64,000 bases of DNA, taken from contig NZ_SHLI01000001.1 of the NCBI RefSeq assembly GCF_004217415.1, positions 558,001 through 622,000 on the forward strand. The letters run 5' to 3'. Of the stretch, positions 26,202 through 36,463 are shown one piece after another. Under the pieces are notes generated by a model. That model searched no databases and was not told the DNA's origin. It saw nothing but the letters and a program-made list of their open reading frames with translations. The position numbers and the translations under genes were made by a program. The stretch is from Spiribacter vilamensis (GTDB taxonomy: Bacteria > Pseudomonadota > Gammaproteobacteria > Nitrococcales > Nitrococcaceae). The number at the start of each line of letters is the position of its first letter. Position 1 is the first letter of the stretch.

Positions 26202-27164
26202 ATGAACAAGCGTTCTCTCTACGCTTTGGCGCTGACCGGCGCACTGGTCCCGATGGCCGCGAATGCCGAGTGCGGCAAAATCTCTGTCGCCGAGATGAAC
26301 TGGACCTCCGGCGGCATCATTACCGGTGTGACTGAATTCCTGCTGGAGCAGGGCTATGGCTGCGATGTCACGGTGATACCGTCGGCAACGACGACGGCGA
26401 TAACCTCGCTCGCGGAAAATAATGAGCCTGATATCGTCCCCGAGCTCTGGCCTAACGGCGCGCCGTCGTATTACGACCTCGCCGAGCAGGGCAAGCTGGT
26501 CAAGGCCTCGGATGCCTTCAGCAAGGGGGGGCAGGAGCACTGGCTGGTCCCTGCGTTCCTTGTCGAGGAACATCCGGAGTTGGCTACCATCGAGGGTGTA
26601 TTGAACAACCCCGAGCTTGTTGGTGGTCGCTTCCACAATTGCCCCGATGGCTGGGGTTGCCGGATCGCCAATGATTCGCTCAAGCAGGCTTACGATCTCG
26701 AGGGTCACGGTATCGAGGTGTTCAACCACGGTTCGGGCGAGACCCTGCAGGCGGCACTCGTGACCGCGGCGGAAAACCGCGAGCCGTACTTCGGCTACTA
26801 CTGGGGCCCGACGGCACCGCTCGGCAAGTACGACATGGTGAGCGTTGATATGGGGCCGATCGATCGCGAGGCCTATGAGTGCAATCAGGACACCGAGTGT
26901 GACGAGGTCGGCAAGACCGCGTTCCCTGCGGCGCCGGTCTTCAATGTCGTGACCAACGACCTGGCCGATCGCGAGCCGGAGGCCTTCGAGCTCATGCAGC
27001 ACGTCACATTCGAGAATGACACGATGAGTGGGCTGCTTGCCTGGCACTCCGAGAATTCGGCGTCGATCGACGAAGCGGTTGTCCATTTCCTGCAGAATAA
27101 CCAGGACACATGGCTGGACTGGGTCAGCGAGGATGCACGGGCGAACCTTCAGGGCATGTTCTAA
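26202..27164 (+). CDS. Glycine betaine/proline-type ABC substrate-binding protein
   Basis: 320 residues, with a signal peptide cut near AANA-EC. The OpuAC/ProX type II binding fold is shown by VAEMNWTSGGIITGVTEFLL, PDIVPELWPNG and YWGPTAPLGKYDM, with aromatic residues that box quaternary ammonium groups. Paired cysteines (CPDGWGC, CNQDTEC) may form disulfides in the periplasm. No permease or ATPase is adjacent and a terminator follows, so it is a solitary binding protein that must serve a transporter encoded elsewhere. It starts after GGAGT. Confidence 0.9.
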   Translation: MNKRSLYALALTGALVPMAANAECGKISVAEMNWTSGGIITGVTEFLLEQGYGCDVTVIPSATTTAITSLAENNEPDIVPELWPNGAPSYYDLAEQGKLVKASDAFSKGGQEHWLVPAFLVEEHPELATIEGVLNNPELVGGRFHNCPDGWGCRIANDSLKQAYDLEGHGIEVFNHGSGETLQAALVTAAENREPYFGYYWGPTAPLGKYDMVSVDMGPIDREAYECNQDTECDEVGKTAFPAAPVFNVVTNDLADREPEAFELMQHVTFENDTMSGLLAWHSENSASIDEAVVHFLQNNQDTWLDWVSEDARANLQGMF

Positions 27165-27190
27165 ACTCTGAATAGCGCGATGCCTGAAGG

Positions 27191-27220
27191 CGCCGGGGCG
27201 GGTTCCGTCCCGGCGTTTTT
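27191..27220 (+). terminator. Rho-independent terminator after the betaine-binding gene
   Basis: CGCCGGGGCGG and CCGTCCCGGCG pair over 11 bp with one G-T, around a 3-base loop, followed directly by TTTTT. It lies 26 bp past the stop codon and isolates the betaine-binding gene as a monocistronic unit. Confidence 0.88.
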
Positions 27221-27340
27221 CGTTGTATCGCCGCTGTGCGACGCGCCGTCAGCGCGGGTAGAGTCGTGAATTCATGCTGCTCCGTGATGTCTTTATAAAT
27301 ATCCAGCTGCAGCCTCAAGGGCGAGACATAAGAGGAAACC

Positions 27341-28501
27341 ATGAGAGCCTTTTCAACAAAAATCATTATTCTCACCGGTTTGCTACTCGGCCTCCCGTCC
27401 ACGGGTGGCGCCCAAACCGGTGACTCGGACTTTGCGCCGGATAATCCGGACCTTGCAGTGGCAACCTTCGCAGGTGGTTGTTTCTGGTGCGTCGAGGCCT
27501 ACTACGAAAAGAACGTCCCGGGCGTTGTCGAGGCGGTATCCGGCTACAGTGGCGGCGACGAAGTCGATCCGACCTACGAACAGGTCTCGGGCGGACGGAC
27601 GGGCCACACCGAAGCCGTGCAGGTCTACTACGACCCGGACAAGATGACCTACGAGGGCCTGCTGCAGGGACTGTGGCGGACCGCGAATCCAACCGACACC
27701 GACGGACAATACGTCGATCGGGGCAAGCAGTACCGTCCGGCGATCTTCTATCACAGCGAGGCCGAGCGGCGTGCCGCCGAGGCGGCAGTGGAGGCACTGG
27801 AGGCTTCCGGGCGCTACGACGAACCGGTCGCCATCGAGATCGTCCCGTTCGAGGCCTTCTACGCGGCGGAGGCGTACCACCAGGACTATTACGAGAAAAA
27901 GCCGGTGCGGTACAAGTTCTACACATTCAACTCGGGCCGCTACGACTTCATCGAGGAGGTCTGGGGCGATGATCAGGAGGTGGACTATTCCCAGTACCGG
28001 CCTGATCGCCAGGCGGCGAGTAACGGCGTTGAGGCATTCGACCCCGCCACCTTTGAAAAGCCCGATCTCGAGGTGCTGCGCTCACGCCTGAGTGCCGAGC
28101 AGTTCCAGGTGACGCAGGAAGATGGTACCGAGCCGGCGTATCAGAACGACTATTACGACGAAAAACGGCCGGGGATTTACGTTGACGTAGTCTCCGGAGA
28201 GCCACTGTTTTCATCGAGCGACAAGTACAAGTCGAACACCGGCTGGCCGAGCTTCACTCGGCCGATTGCTTCGGATGCGGTGGTTGAGCGCGAGGATCGG
28301 TCCTTTTTCATGACGCGCACCGAGATCCGCAGTCGGCATGCCGACTCCCACCTCGGCCATGTCTTCAAGGATGGCCCCGAGCCGACCGGCCTGCGCTACT
28401 GCATGAACTCGGCAGCCATGAAGTTCATCCCGCTGGAAGATATGGAAGCCGAGGGTTACGGTCCCCTGATCAGCCAAGTTGAAGAAGGAAACACGGAATG
28501 A
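27341..28501 (+). CDS. msrAB: Exported MsrA-MsrB fusion methionine sulfoxide reductase
   Basis: 386 residues. A signal peptide (about 1-25) sends it to the periplasm. MsrA comes first with the catalytic GCFWC (Cys47, Cys50), GYSGG and [11 protein letters not shown]. MsrB follows from about residue 235, with NTGWPSF and the catalytic Cys near 354 in [10 protein letters not shown]. The zinc CxxC pairs of many MsrB proteins are replaced here ([12 protein letters not shown]), so the B domain is of the zinc-free type. Together they repair both S and R methionine sulfoxides. The stop overlaps the next SDR by ATGA. Confidence 0.95.
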   Translation: MRAFSTKIIILTGLLLGLPSTGGAQTGDSDFAPDNPDLAVATFAGGCFWCVEAYYEKNVPGVVEAVSGYSGGDEVDPTYEQVSGGRTGHTEAVQVYYDPDKMTYEGLLQGLWRTANPTDTDGQYVDRGKQYRPAIFYHSEAERRAAEAAVEALEASGRYDEPVAIEIVPFEAFYAAEAYHQDYYEKKPVRYKFYTFNSGRYDFIEEVWGDDQEVDYSQYRPDRQAASNGVEAFDPATFEKPDLEVLRSRLSAEQFQVTQEDGTEPAYQNDYYDEKRPGIYVDVVSGEPLFSSSDKYKSNTGWPSFTRPIASDAVVEREDRSFFMTRTEIRSRHADSHLGHVFKDGPEPTGLRYCMNSAAMKFIPLEDMEAEGYGPLISQVEEGNTE

Positions 28502-29229
28502 CTGCACCCGTTCTCATCATGGGCGCCCGCGGCGGTATCGGCGAGGCGCTGGCACGGCGACTCGCGGCTCAGGGGCATCCGCTCGTACTCTCGGCACGTG
28601 ACCCGGATACCCTCCAGGCGCTGGCGCGGGAGACGGGTGCCTCGACCGTCGCCTGTGATGTCCTCGATCCCGACTCGATCAAGCGCGCCGTGGAGGCCGC
28701 ACAGTCCGACGAGGGCCTTGCCGGACTCGCTTACTGCGTCGGCAATATCGTACTCAAGCCGCTGAAAAACCTCACGGAAGCCGATCTGATCGATTGCTAC
28801 CGATTGAATACCGTCGGCGCGGCGCTTGCTGTTCAGGCGGCGGCACCGGCTCTGCAGCGGGCTAACGGCAGCGTGGTGATGTTCTCGACAGTGGCCGCGG
28901 GGCAGGGCTTCGGCAATCACGCCATTATTTCGGCTGCGAAAGGGGGCGTCGAGGCGCTTTGCCGTTCTCTCGCGACGGATCTGGCACCCAAGGTGCGGGT
29001 CAACTGTATCGCGCCGAGTATCAGCCAGACGGAGATCGCCGGGCAGCTGCTCTCCAACGAGAAAATGGCGGACGCGCTGGCGGCCAGTCACCCGATGAAG
29101 CGCGTGGGCGAAGCGGATGATTCCGCGGCCATGGCGGCGTTCCTGCTGAGCGACGATGCGGGCTGGATCACTGGGCAAATATTCCCGGTCGATGGTGGCC
29201 GAGGTGCCCTGCGCGCAAGGGGTCAGTAA
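28498..29229 (+). CDS. SDR-family protein lacking the catalytic Tyr
   Basis: 243 residues with GARGGIGE cofactor loop, SARDPDTLQ, and the C-terminal [13 protein letters not shown] of classical SDRs. The active-site region reads [21 protein letters not shown], in pieces STVAAG and IISAAK: the Ser and Lys positions remain, but Ile occupies the Tyr position of YxxxK. The NAG motif is also changed (YCVGN). The enzyme may bind cofactor without standard chemistry. It is translationally coupled to msrAB, which could mean a shared stress role, though this is inference. Confidence 0.85.
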   Translation: MTAPVLIMGARGGIGEALARRLAAQGHPLVLSARDPDTLQALARETGASTVACDVLDPDSIKRAVEAAQSDEGLAGLAYCVGNIVLKPLKNLTEADLIDCYRLNTVGAALAVQAAAPALQRANGSVVMFSTVAAGQGFGNHAIISAAKGGVEALCRSLATDLAPKVRVNCIAPSISQTEIAGQLLSNEKMADALAASHPMKRVGEADDSAAMAAFLLSDDAGWITGQIFPVDGGRGALRARGQ

Positions 29230-29306
29230 CCGCCTCCGGATATTGCGGTATCTCCATTGACAAGTGGCTTTGGTTTTGATCAAAGTCATTTAAAAGGGGA
29301 TACATC

Positions 29307-30836
29307 ATGGAACCGATAAGACGCCTGAACTACAGGGATAACCCGGCGTTACATCCGCTTGCCGAAACTGATCCGATTAGCACTGAGGTGAGGTTGCCGC
29401 CCATGCCGTTGACGGGTGGCAGTTCCTCTCCGCGCTCGGTGTTCCTCACCCATAGTCTGTCGCTGGGCGTTATTGCCGGCCTGCAGTGGATCATGCCGGC
29501 GCTGTTGACGGTCGTCCTGCTATACGGTCTCGCAGCCCTCGGCGGGGTAGCGATCGACAGCTACCTGACGGCCCTGGCGATTTTCGCGGCCGTTCTGACA
29601 ATCCTGCTGATTCGGGTGCTCCCCGCGAGTGGAACCCATACGGCTTCCACGTATTTTATCGACCAGACAGGGAGCCTCCTCGGGCGATGGCTGGCGGTGC
29701 TGGGCGCGCTGCTGGCGACCGCCTATCTGACCGGTTTCCAGGGATATTACCCGGCCGGTCTCGTCATTGCCTGGGCGGTGACAACGCCCGTCGCGGTGCT
29801 GGTGGTTCACTGGCTTCTGGACCGTCTCTTCCGCCATATCCTGGTGTCTCGGGAATTGGTGCGCACCAGCGTAATTGCCGGTGGGAACGAGCTGGGTCGC
29901 GGACTCGCCGAGCGGATCAGGCATCACCCGGAATACGGGTTTCGGGTGAGGGGTTTCTTTGACGATCGCAGCCTCGATCGACTTGGCGCCATGGACGACG
30001 TCGAGTATCTCGGTCGGCTTGATGAAGTCAGCCGTTACGTTCGTGAGTATTACATCGACGTCCTCTTCATCGTGCTGCCGATGCGCCACATCCGGCGCGT
30101 CATGAGGATGCTCGACGAGCTGAGTGACTCGACGGTCTCGATTTACTACGTCCCGGACTTCTTTGTCTGTGATCTGATTCAGTCGCATACGGCCGATGTC
30201 GCGGGCGTTCCGGTCGTCTCCATGTGGGAGACGCCTTTCTATGGTTATCGCGGCATTCTCAAGCGCGTCAGTGATGTCGCCCTGACACTGGCGGTCCTTG
30301 TGCCCGCGTTGCCAGTGATGGCGATTATCGCGCTTTTGATCAGGCTGACCTCCCGAGGGCCCGCGATCTTCCGCCAGCAACGCTACGGGCTCGATGGCAG
30401 GCCGATCACCGTCTATAAATTCCGGTCGATGCATGTGCTCGAAGATGGTGATCGGATTGTCCAGGCCTGGCGGGGTGATCCGCGCGTCACGTCGCTGGGC
30501 CGCTTCCTTCGAAAGACCTCGCTGGATGAATTGCCGCAGCTGTTCAATGTCCTCCAGGGGCGTATGAGCCTGGTTGGCCCACGGCCTCACGCCGTTGCGC
30601 ACAACGAGGAGTACCGCGGCCGGATCAAGGGCTACATGCTCCGTCACAAGGTGCTGCCGGGCATTACCGGACTGGCGCAGGTCAATGGCTGCCGGGGTGA
30701 AACCAGCGACCTGTCGGATATGGAGGAGCGCATACGCTACGACCTCGAGTATCTCAAGCAATGGACGCCCCTGCTCGATCTCAAGATCCTGTTCCGGACA
30801 GGCATCGAGGTCATCAAGGGTGACAGGGCGTACTGA
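29307..30836 (+). CDS. Polyprenyl-phosphate sugar-1-phosphate transferase (WcaJ/WbaP-like)
   Basis: 509 residues. N-terminal membrane helices (about 45-180), a CoA-binding-like Rossmann domain ([16 protein letters not shown]), one more helix near 330, then the catalytic domain: [46 protein letters not shown] and [11 protein letters not shown]. The family moves a hexose-1-phosphate from its UDP carrier to undecaprenyl phosphate, the first step in building the repeat unit at the inner membrane. It opens the EPS locus and is followed after 30 bp by prsR. Confidence 0.95.
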   Translation: MEPIRRLNYRDNPALHPLAETDPISTEVRLPPMPLTGGSSSPRSVFLTHSLSLGVIAGLQWIMPALLTVVLLYGLAALGGVAIDSYLTALAIFAAVLTILLIRVLPASGTHTASTYFIDQTGSLLGRWLAVLGALLATAYLTGFQGYYPAGLVIAWAVTTPVAVLVVHWLLDRLFRHILVSRELVRTSVIAGGNELGRGLAERIRHHPEYGFRVRGFFDDRSLDRLGAMDDVEYLGRLDEVSRYVREYYIDVLFIVLPMRHIRRVMRMLDELSDSTVSIYYVPDFFVCDLIQSHTADVAGVPVVSMWETPFYGYRGILKRVSDVALTLAVLVPALPVMAIIALLIRLTSRGPAIFRQQRYGLDGRPITVYKFRSMHVLEDGDRIVQAWRGDPRVTSLGRFLRKTSLDELPQLFNVLQGRMSLVGPRPHAVAHNEEYRGRIKGYMLRHKVLPGITGLAQVNGCRGETSDLSDMEERIRYDLEYLKQWTPLLDLKILFRTGIEVIKGDRAY

Positions 30837-30866
30837 ACGCTCGGAGAGACCTATGAGAGAAAATCG

Positions 30867-32213
30867 GTGAGTGCCGAAAAGCTGCTGATCGTGGAAGACG
30901 ATCCCGGTCTGCAGCGGCAACTTCGCTGGTGTTTCGATCGCTACGAGATCCTCGTTGCCGAGGATCGGCCATCCGCCATGGCGCAACTCCGTCGCCACGA
31001 GCCCGCGGTGGTTCTGCAGGATCTGGGCCTGCCTCCGGATCCGGATGGCGTCTCCGAGGGTCTGGCAACCCTCAACGACATCATTGATGCCGCCCCCCAC
31101 ACCAAGGTGATCGTGGTCACCGGCAACGGTGATGCGACCAGCGCCGTGCGGTCGGTATCGCTGGGCGCCTATGACTTCTACGAAAAGCCGGTGGATACCG
31201 ATACGCTCAACCTGATCGTGGCAAGGGCCTTTCACCTCGCCGATCTGGAACGCCAGAACCGGGCGCTGATGCTGGCCCGGCAGACCCCCCTGGCGGGCGT
31301 TCTCGGTGCCAGCGAGTCCATGGCGAGGATTGCGCGGACGGTCGAAAAGGTCGCCCGAACGCGGGCCACGGTTTTGTTACAGGGGGAAACGGGGACCGGT
31401 AAGGAAGTCCTGGCGCGAGCGATCCACCGGCTGAGCGATCGCGCCAGTGAGAGTTTCGTTGCCATCAACTGCGCCGCGATCCCCGAGAATCTCCTCGAGA
31501 GTGAATTGTTCGGTTACGAGCGCGGGGCCTTTACCGGTGCCCAGAACCAGACCCGGGGCAAAATCGAGATGGCCGAGGGCGGCACGCTCTTTCTCGACGA
31601 AATCGGCGACATGCCCGTATCCCTCCAGAGCAAACTGTTGCGTTTTCTCCAGGAACGTGTGCTTGAGCGGGTCGGTGGCCGTCGGGAAATCCCCGTGGAC
31701 ACGCGCGTGGTCTGCGCGACACACCAGAATCTTCCCGGACAGATCGATTCGGGCAATTTTCGCCAGGATCTCTATTACCGGATCAGCGAGATCGTCATCG
31801 ACATCCCCCCGCTGCGGGCCCGGGAGAGTGACCCGTTGCTACTCGCCCGCCATTTCCTTGCCGCCGCCGCGCAGCAGCACGGTAGCGCCGTCCGCGGACT
31901 GACCGATGATGCGGCGGAGGCGGTATCGGCCTACGAATGGCCGGGCAACGTGCGCGAGCTCGAGCACAGGATCAATCGCGCCGTCATCATGGCAGAGGGG
32001 AAGCTGATCACCCTCGAGGACCTGGGCCTGGATCATTCCGGCGGTGAGCGCCCCAGTTTCAGCCTCCGCGAGGTTCGCGACCGGGCCGAAGAACGCGCCG
32101 TTCGCGAAGCGCTCGCACGCGCGACGGACAATGTCTCGAAGGCGGCCGATTTGCTAGGGGTATCCCGTCCGACATTGTATGACCTGATGAGAAAATTCGA
32201 CCTTAAATGCTGA
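30867..32213 (+). CDS. prsR: PrsR-type sigma-54-dependent response regulator of the exosortase/EPS system
   Basis: 448 residues from GTG 30867. Receiver domain 1-125 with acidic pocket EDD (10-12) and phospho-acceptor Asp52 (LQDLGLP). AAA+ domain with Walker A GETGTGKE near 173 and the sigma-54 contact loop GAFTGA near 220. C-terminal Fis-type helix-turn-helix (KAADLLGVSRPTLYDLMRKF). The overall make-up and the neighbouring prsT and prsK match the PEP-CTERM-box regulator. It should activate sigma-54 promoters of exosortase substrates or EPS genes on signal from PrsK. I found no clear -24/-12 site within the window. Confidence 0.92.
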   Translation: MSAEKLLIVEDDPGLQRQLRWCFDRYEILVAEDRPSAMAQLRRHEPAVVLQDLGLPPDPDGVSEGLATLNDIIDAAPHTKVIVVTGNGDATSAVRSVSLGAYDFYEKPVDTDTLNLIVARAFHLADLERQNRALMLARQTPLAGVLGASESMARIARTVEKVARTRATVLLQGETGTGKEVLARAIHRLSDRASESFVAINCAAIPENLLESELFGYERGAFTGAQNQTRGKIEMAEGGTLFLDEIGDMPVSLQSKLLRFLQERVLERVGGRREIPVDTRVVCATHQNLPGQIDSGNFRQDLYYRISEIVIDIPPLRARESDPLLLARHFLAAAAQQHGSAVRGLTDDAAEAVSAYEWPGNVRELEHRINRAVIMAEGKLITLEDLGLDHSGGERPSFSLREVRDRAEERAVREALARATDNVSKAADLLGVSRPTLYDLMRKFDLKC

Positions 32214-32244
32214 AAACATGCCCCCGGGGCAGGAGAGAGTAGCG

Positions 32245-34335
32245 ATGCGAATCGGATGGCGAAAAGGATTTGTTCTCCTGTCGGTCGCGTTACTGGCCGC
32301 ATGTACCGACACGGTGGATGACCTCAGGGGACAGGCCGTGGAGCTCCAGGCCGGGGGGCAGTATCAGGCCGCACTGGCACAGTATCGCAAGGTACTTGAA
32401 ACACAACCGGATGACCGCGAGGCGCGGCTCGGCGTAGCGGAAAACAACCTCTATCTGGGCGAATATGCCCGGGCCCTCGACGCGCTGCAACGCGCCGCAG
32501 CCCTTGGTGCCGAGGCCGATCGCCTCCAGCCCCTGCTCGCGGCCGCGCTCCTTGCCCAGAGGGATTACGAGGGAGTTATCGATCGTATCGCCGCGGACAG
32601 CGTCGCAGATCCGGCGGTCGCCGCCGAGCTGTTTGCGGCGCGGGCAACCGCCTATCTGGCGCAGGGCGAGAGTGCACGCGCCGAGGCGGCAGCGGAGGCG
32701 GCCATGGCGGCCAAGACGGATTCGGTACGTGCACTGACCGTGACCGGATGGGTCGCACTCGCGCAGGACGATCGCGCCCGCGCCCGCGACCATCTCGAGC
32801 GAGCCGTGGAGAGCGATGATCAGATCGCCGCGGCGCTTTTCACGCTCGCAGGCATGGCGGCGGAAGCCAATGAGATTGATCTGGCGATTGAGTACCTGGC
32901 CGAGGCTATTGAACAACCGGCAACGGATCGCTCGACCTCGATGCGTGAGCGATTCATGGCTCGGGGGCAGCGGATTGAACTGCTGTTGCAGGAGGATCGA
33001 GTCGCTGAGGCGTCCGAGGTCCTGGAGGTGATGCTTCGGCAGGGCGAGCGCCATCCCTACGCGAACTACGTGGCAGGGCTGGTCGCGGTGCGCGAGGGTC
33101 GGCTCGACGAGGCCGTCGAACGCCTCCAGACCACCCTCGCAGCGTCGTCTGGCGACGTCCGCGCCAAGGCCCTGATGGCGGCGGTTCGCATGGAGCAGGA
33201 TCAACCCGTTCAAGCGATCGGCCTGCTTCAGGATGTTCTCGCTGTTGCGCCGGATAATCGGCCCGCCCGCCTGAGACTGGTCGCGGCACTTCGCGAGACG
33301 GACGCCCGCGAACGGGCTGTCGAAGTGCTCATCGAGGGGGTGCGACTGGCCCGCAACGACCCGCGGGGACTGGCCTCGTTGCTGGCGGCCGCAGGCGATG
33401 ACATTGAAGCGGTTCTCGCCGGTGCCCAGCCCGTAGACGGTAATGATGGCGAGTCGGAGCAAACGCGCACAAGCCTTGCCCGGGCCCTTCTGCAATCCGG
33501 CAACGTTAATCCGGAGGTGGCGCTGGCAGCGGCTCGGCAACTTGCCGCCGATCATCCGGACAACATCAGCGCGCACAATCTGATAGGGGGGATCCACCTC
33601 TCGCAGGGGCGTCTCGAGGCGGCGCGAATGGCGTTCGAGCGCGCACGGGATATTGATCCGGCGAGCGCCGAAGTGCGTTTCAACCTCGGGTTCACCGCCG
33701 CCGCTGCGGGTGATCTGGATCAGGCCGCGCTGCATTTCCAGCGTGGCTTCGAGCGGGCCCCGGGCAATATCGCCCCTATCCTGCGGCTTGCCGAAATCCA
33801 GCGCGCGACCGGGAACGCCGAGGCGGCCGCGGCCACCTTCGAAAAGGCACTGGCGACCGGTGGTGAGAATGCCTCACTGTCCCTCGTCCCGCAGCGACTT
33901 GCCCTGGCGGCCTGGTACCTTGAGCAGGCGTCATTCGACGACGCGAGTCGCCATTACGAGGCGCTGGTAAGGCAGACCGATCGTGCGGTGCCGGGGGTGC
34001 TGAACAATCTCGCCTGGGTTTATCTGCAGACGGGCGATGAGCGGGCGCTCGCGACGGCGCAGGAGGCCCATGAACTGGCGCCGGACAATCCAGCGGTTCA
34101 GGACACGCTGGGCTGGATTCATTTCCGGCAGGGCCGTGTCGATGAAGCGGTAGCGCTTCTGTCCGAGGCGGCGGAGCAGGCAAGCGACGCGCCCGAAACG
34201 CTCTACCACCTCGGTGCCGCGCTGGCAGGGGCCGGCAACCCGGTCGATGCGCGGGTGAATCTGGAGCGGGCCCTGGAACTGGACGAGGACGCGGACTGGG
34301 CGGGGCAGGCTCGGCGACTTCTCGAGGCGCTTTGA
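32245..34335 (+). CDS. prsT: PrsT-type TPR lipoprotein of the exosortase system
   Basis: About 696 residues from ATG 32245 (GGAGAGAG upstream). The N terminus is a lipoprotein signal with lipobox LLAAC, so it is anchored to a membrane facing the periplasm. The remainder is a long series of tetratricopeptide repeats, for example AALAQYRKVLETQPDDREARLGVAE and QDTLGWIHFRQGRVDEAV in pieces. It sits between prsR and prsK as in known PEP-CTERM loci, where a TPR protein of this size is standard. The likely role is scaffolding of EPS or exosortase-substrate export. Confidence 0.9.
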   Translation: MRIGWRKGFVLLSVALLAACTDTVDDLRGQAVELQAGGQYQAALAQYRKVLETQPDDREARLGVAENNLYLGEYARALDALQRAAALGAEADRLQPLLAAALLAQRDYEGVIDRIAADSVADPAVAAELFAARATAYLAQGESARAEAAAEAAMAAKTDSVRALTVTGWVALAQDDRARARDHLERAVESDDQIAAALFTLAGMAAEANEIDLAIEYLAEAIEQPATDRSTSMRERFMARGQRIELLLQEDRVAEASEVLEVMLRQGERHPYANYVAGLVAVREGRLDEAVERLQTTLAASSGDVRAKALMAAVRMEQDQPVQAIGLLQDVLAVAPDNRPARLRLVAALRETDARERAVEVLIEGVRLARNDPRGLASLLAAAGDDIEAVLAGAQPVDGNDGESEQTRTSLARALLQSGNVNPEVALAAARQLAADHPDNISAHNLIGGIHLSQGRLEAARMAFERARDIDPASAEVRFNLGFTAAAAGDLDQAALHFQRGFERAPGNIAPILRLAEIQRATGNAEAAAATFEKALATGGENASLSLVPQRLALAAWYLEQASFDDASRHYEALVRQTDRAVPGVLNNLAWVYLQTGDERALATAQEAHELAPDNPAVQDTLGWIHFRQGRVDEAVALLSEAAEQASDAPETLYHLGAALAGAGNPVDARVNLERALELDEDADWAGQARRLLEAL

Positions 34336-34366
34336 ACCGGCCCGGCTCTGCATACAGGCACCGGTA

Positions 34367-36463
34367 GTGGCGTTGATCGGCTTTGCGAGCTATGCGGTGG
34401 CCGCGGTCGTTTTCGCCCTGGCGGCCCTCCTTTTGGTGCTGCACTGGCATAGCGATCTGCGCGGCGGGCTGCTGATTGCCGCCGTGAGTCTGACCGCGTT
34501 GTGGGGCGCAGTGCTCGCGTGGGGGGCGCTCAACCCCGGGGCAGTGGTCGTCGCTGAAGTCGCGGAGCTGTTGCGCTCGGGGGGGTGGCTGGTATTCATC
34601 AGCGCGCTGCTTGCCCCTGTCAGTCGTCTCAATGGCTGGCTGCGAGCGCTGTCAATCATGACGATTGCCCTTGTGGGGATAAGCCTGCTGTCGGTGTTGA
34701 TGCGACATGGCATGAACGGTCCGGTGTCGATGCAGGGGATCCCGGGTGATGATCTATCATTTGCCGTTCCGGCCCTCGCGCTGGCGGTGCTCGGGTTGAT
34801 TCTGCTCGAACAACTGCTGCGTAGTCTTCCCGCGGAAAACCGCGCATCAATCCGTTTTCTGTGCATCGGCGTCGGCATCATCCTCGCCTACGATGTCTAC
34901 CTCTACTCGTTTCGCTTGCTCTACCAGCAAATGCAGATTTCGGCCTGGGATGCCCGCGGTCTAGTCACCGCCCTTGCCGTGCCTATGATCCTGATCGCTG
35001 CACGGCGCAACCGCGAATGGGAGGTTCCAGTGTTCCTCTCCCGCGAAGTCGTGTTCCAGACGACAACGCTGTTGGCGGTGGGCGGCTATCTGCTGATGGT
35101 GGCGCTGGGCGGTTATTACGTCCGTGATTTCGGCGGGACCTGGGGAGCATTCGCGCAGATCGTGCTGGTGGCCGGCGCATTGATCGGCCTGCTGCTGTTG
35201 CTGGTATCGGAGCCCATCCGACGCCGGTTCCGGGTGTTGATCAACAAGCATTTCTTCACGCGCAAGTACGACTACCGCGAGGAATGGCTGCGACTGACCG
35301 AGCGCCTTGCCGAGGCGCAGGATGATCTAACGCCTTACGAGCGGGCCGTGCGGGTGGTGGCGGACGTTGTAGAGAGCCCTGCGGGGTTGCTCTGGCGTGA
35401 CGGAGACCAGGGGTTCGAGCTATCGGCCAGCTGGCGGATCGATCCGCCGGCCGAGGCGACCATTCCCCGGGATGCGTCCCTGGTCACCTTCCTCCGTGAC
35501 AGCGAGTGGATTGTCGACGTCGCGGAGCTGGATGCGATCCCCGCGCGCTATCGCGATATGCAACTCCCTGACTCCGTACGGCGCGTACCGGCAGCGTGGG
35601 CGATTGTGCCGTTGCTGTATCAGCAGACACTGACCGGCATTCTCCTGCTCACCCGCCCCCGTAGTGGCGGCGAGATCAAGTGGGAGGATCGCGACCTTCT
35701 CAAAACACTGGGCAAGCAGGTCGCGAGTTATCTCGGTCAGCACGAGAATGCCCAGGCCCTGGCACAGGCCCGCCAGTTCGAGGCATTCAACCAGCTCACC
35801 GCCTTTCTGATGCACGATCTCAAAAACCTCATCGCCCAGCAGTCACTGATTGTCCGCAACGCGGATCGGCACAAGCATAATCCGGCGTTCGTGGACGATG
35901 CCTTCGCGACCATCGGCGATTCAGTGAAGCGCATGGAACACATCCTCGAATACATGCAGCGCCGTAGAGTGAGTCACCTCAGCGAACAGGTGGATGTCCA
36001 TCATCTGCTTGTCGAAGCGGTCTCACGCTGTGCCGATCGCCGGCCCGAGCCGTCGCTTGAGCTCGACGTCCGCGGGGCGCATATCGACACCGATCGCGAG
36101 GCCTTCGCCATGGTGGTGATCCATCTGCTCCGCAACGCGCAGGACGCGACACCCGAGGAGGGCATGATCCTGCTTGCCGCTCGCGAGGAAGGCGGCCAGG
36201 TGACCCTCGAGGTCCGCGACAGCGGGTCGGGGATGTCGGAGGCATTTATCCGGGACGGGCTGTTCAAGCCGTTCCATACCACCAAGTCCACCAAGGGGAT
36301 GGGGATCGGTGCCCACCAGGTGCGGGAGTTCACGCAGCGTCACGGCGGTCAACTGACCGTGACCAGCCAGGTTGGCGAAGGCACGACTTTTCGCCTGACG
36401 CTCCCGACATCCGCCGTGGAGAGCCCCGACGACGAGGCGCGCGTATCAGGACAGGGCCTGTAG
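34367..36463 (+). CDS. prsK: PrsK-type membrane histidine kinase
   Basis: 698 residues from GTG 34367. About eight N-terminal transmembrane helices (1-285), a GAF-like domain (about 320-460), then dimerisation and ATPase domains: the phospho-His is near 483 in FLMHDLKNLIAQQS, N-box LLRNAQDATPEEG, G-boxes RDSGSGMS and TKSTKGMGIGAHQVREF. Presumed partner of PrsR. The GTG start has only a weak ribosome site, perhaps compensated by coupling. Its 3' end overlaps convergent rfbD by 18 bp. Confidence 0.92.
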   Translation: MALIGFASYAVAAVVFALAALLLVLHWHSDLRGGLLIAAVSLTALWGAVLAWGALNPGAVVVAEVAELLRSGGWLVFISALLAPVSRLNGWLRALSIMTIALVGISLLSVLMRHGMNGPVSMQGIPGDDLSFAVPALALAVLGLILLEQLLRSLPAENRASIRFLCIGVGIILAYDVYLYSFRLLYQQMQISAWDARGLVTALAVPMILIAARRNREWEVPVFLSREVVFQTTTLLAVGGYLLMVALGGYYVRDFGGTWGAFAQIVLVAGALIGLLLLLVSEPIRRRFRVLINKHFFTRKYDYREEWLRLTERLAEAQDDLTPYERAVRVVADVVESPAGLLWRDGDQGFELSASWRIDPPAEATIPRDASLVTFLRDSEWIVDVAELDAIPARYRDMQLPDSVRRVPAAWAIVPLLYQQTLTGILLLTRPRSGGEIKWEDRDLLKTLGKQVASYLGQHENAQALAQARQFEAFNQLTAFLMHDLKNLIAQQSLIVRNADRHKHNPAFVDDAFATIGDSVKRMEHILEYMQRRRVSHLSEQVDVHHLLVEAVSRCADRRPEPSLELDVRGAHIDTDREAFAMVVIHLLRNAQDATPEEGMILLAAREEGGQVTLEVRDSGSGMSEAFIRDGLFKPFHTTKSTKGMGIGAHQVREFTQRHGGQLTVTSQVGEGTTFRLTLPTSAVESPDDEARVSGQGL

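Noticed and set aside
29230-29306. Sigma-54 or FNR-type site before the first EPS gene
   Set aside because: TGGCTTTGG and TTGATCAA are visible but do not fit either consensus. TTGACA has no -10 at proper spacing.
29520-31235. 571-codon minus-strand open frame
   Set aside because: Antisense to the sugar-phosphate transferase and prsR, both with clear motifs.
32290-33735. 481-codon minus-strand open frame
   Set aside because: Antisense to the TPR lipoprotein gene. No recognisable motif.
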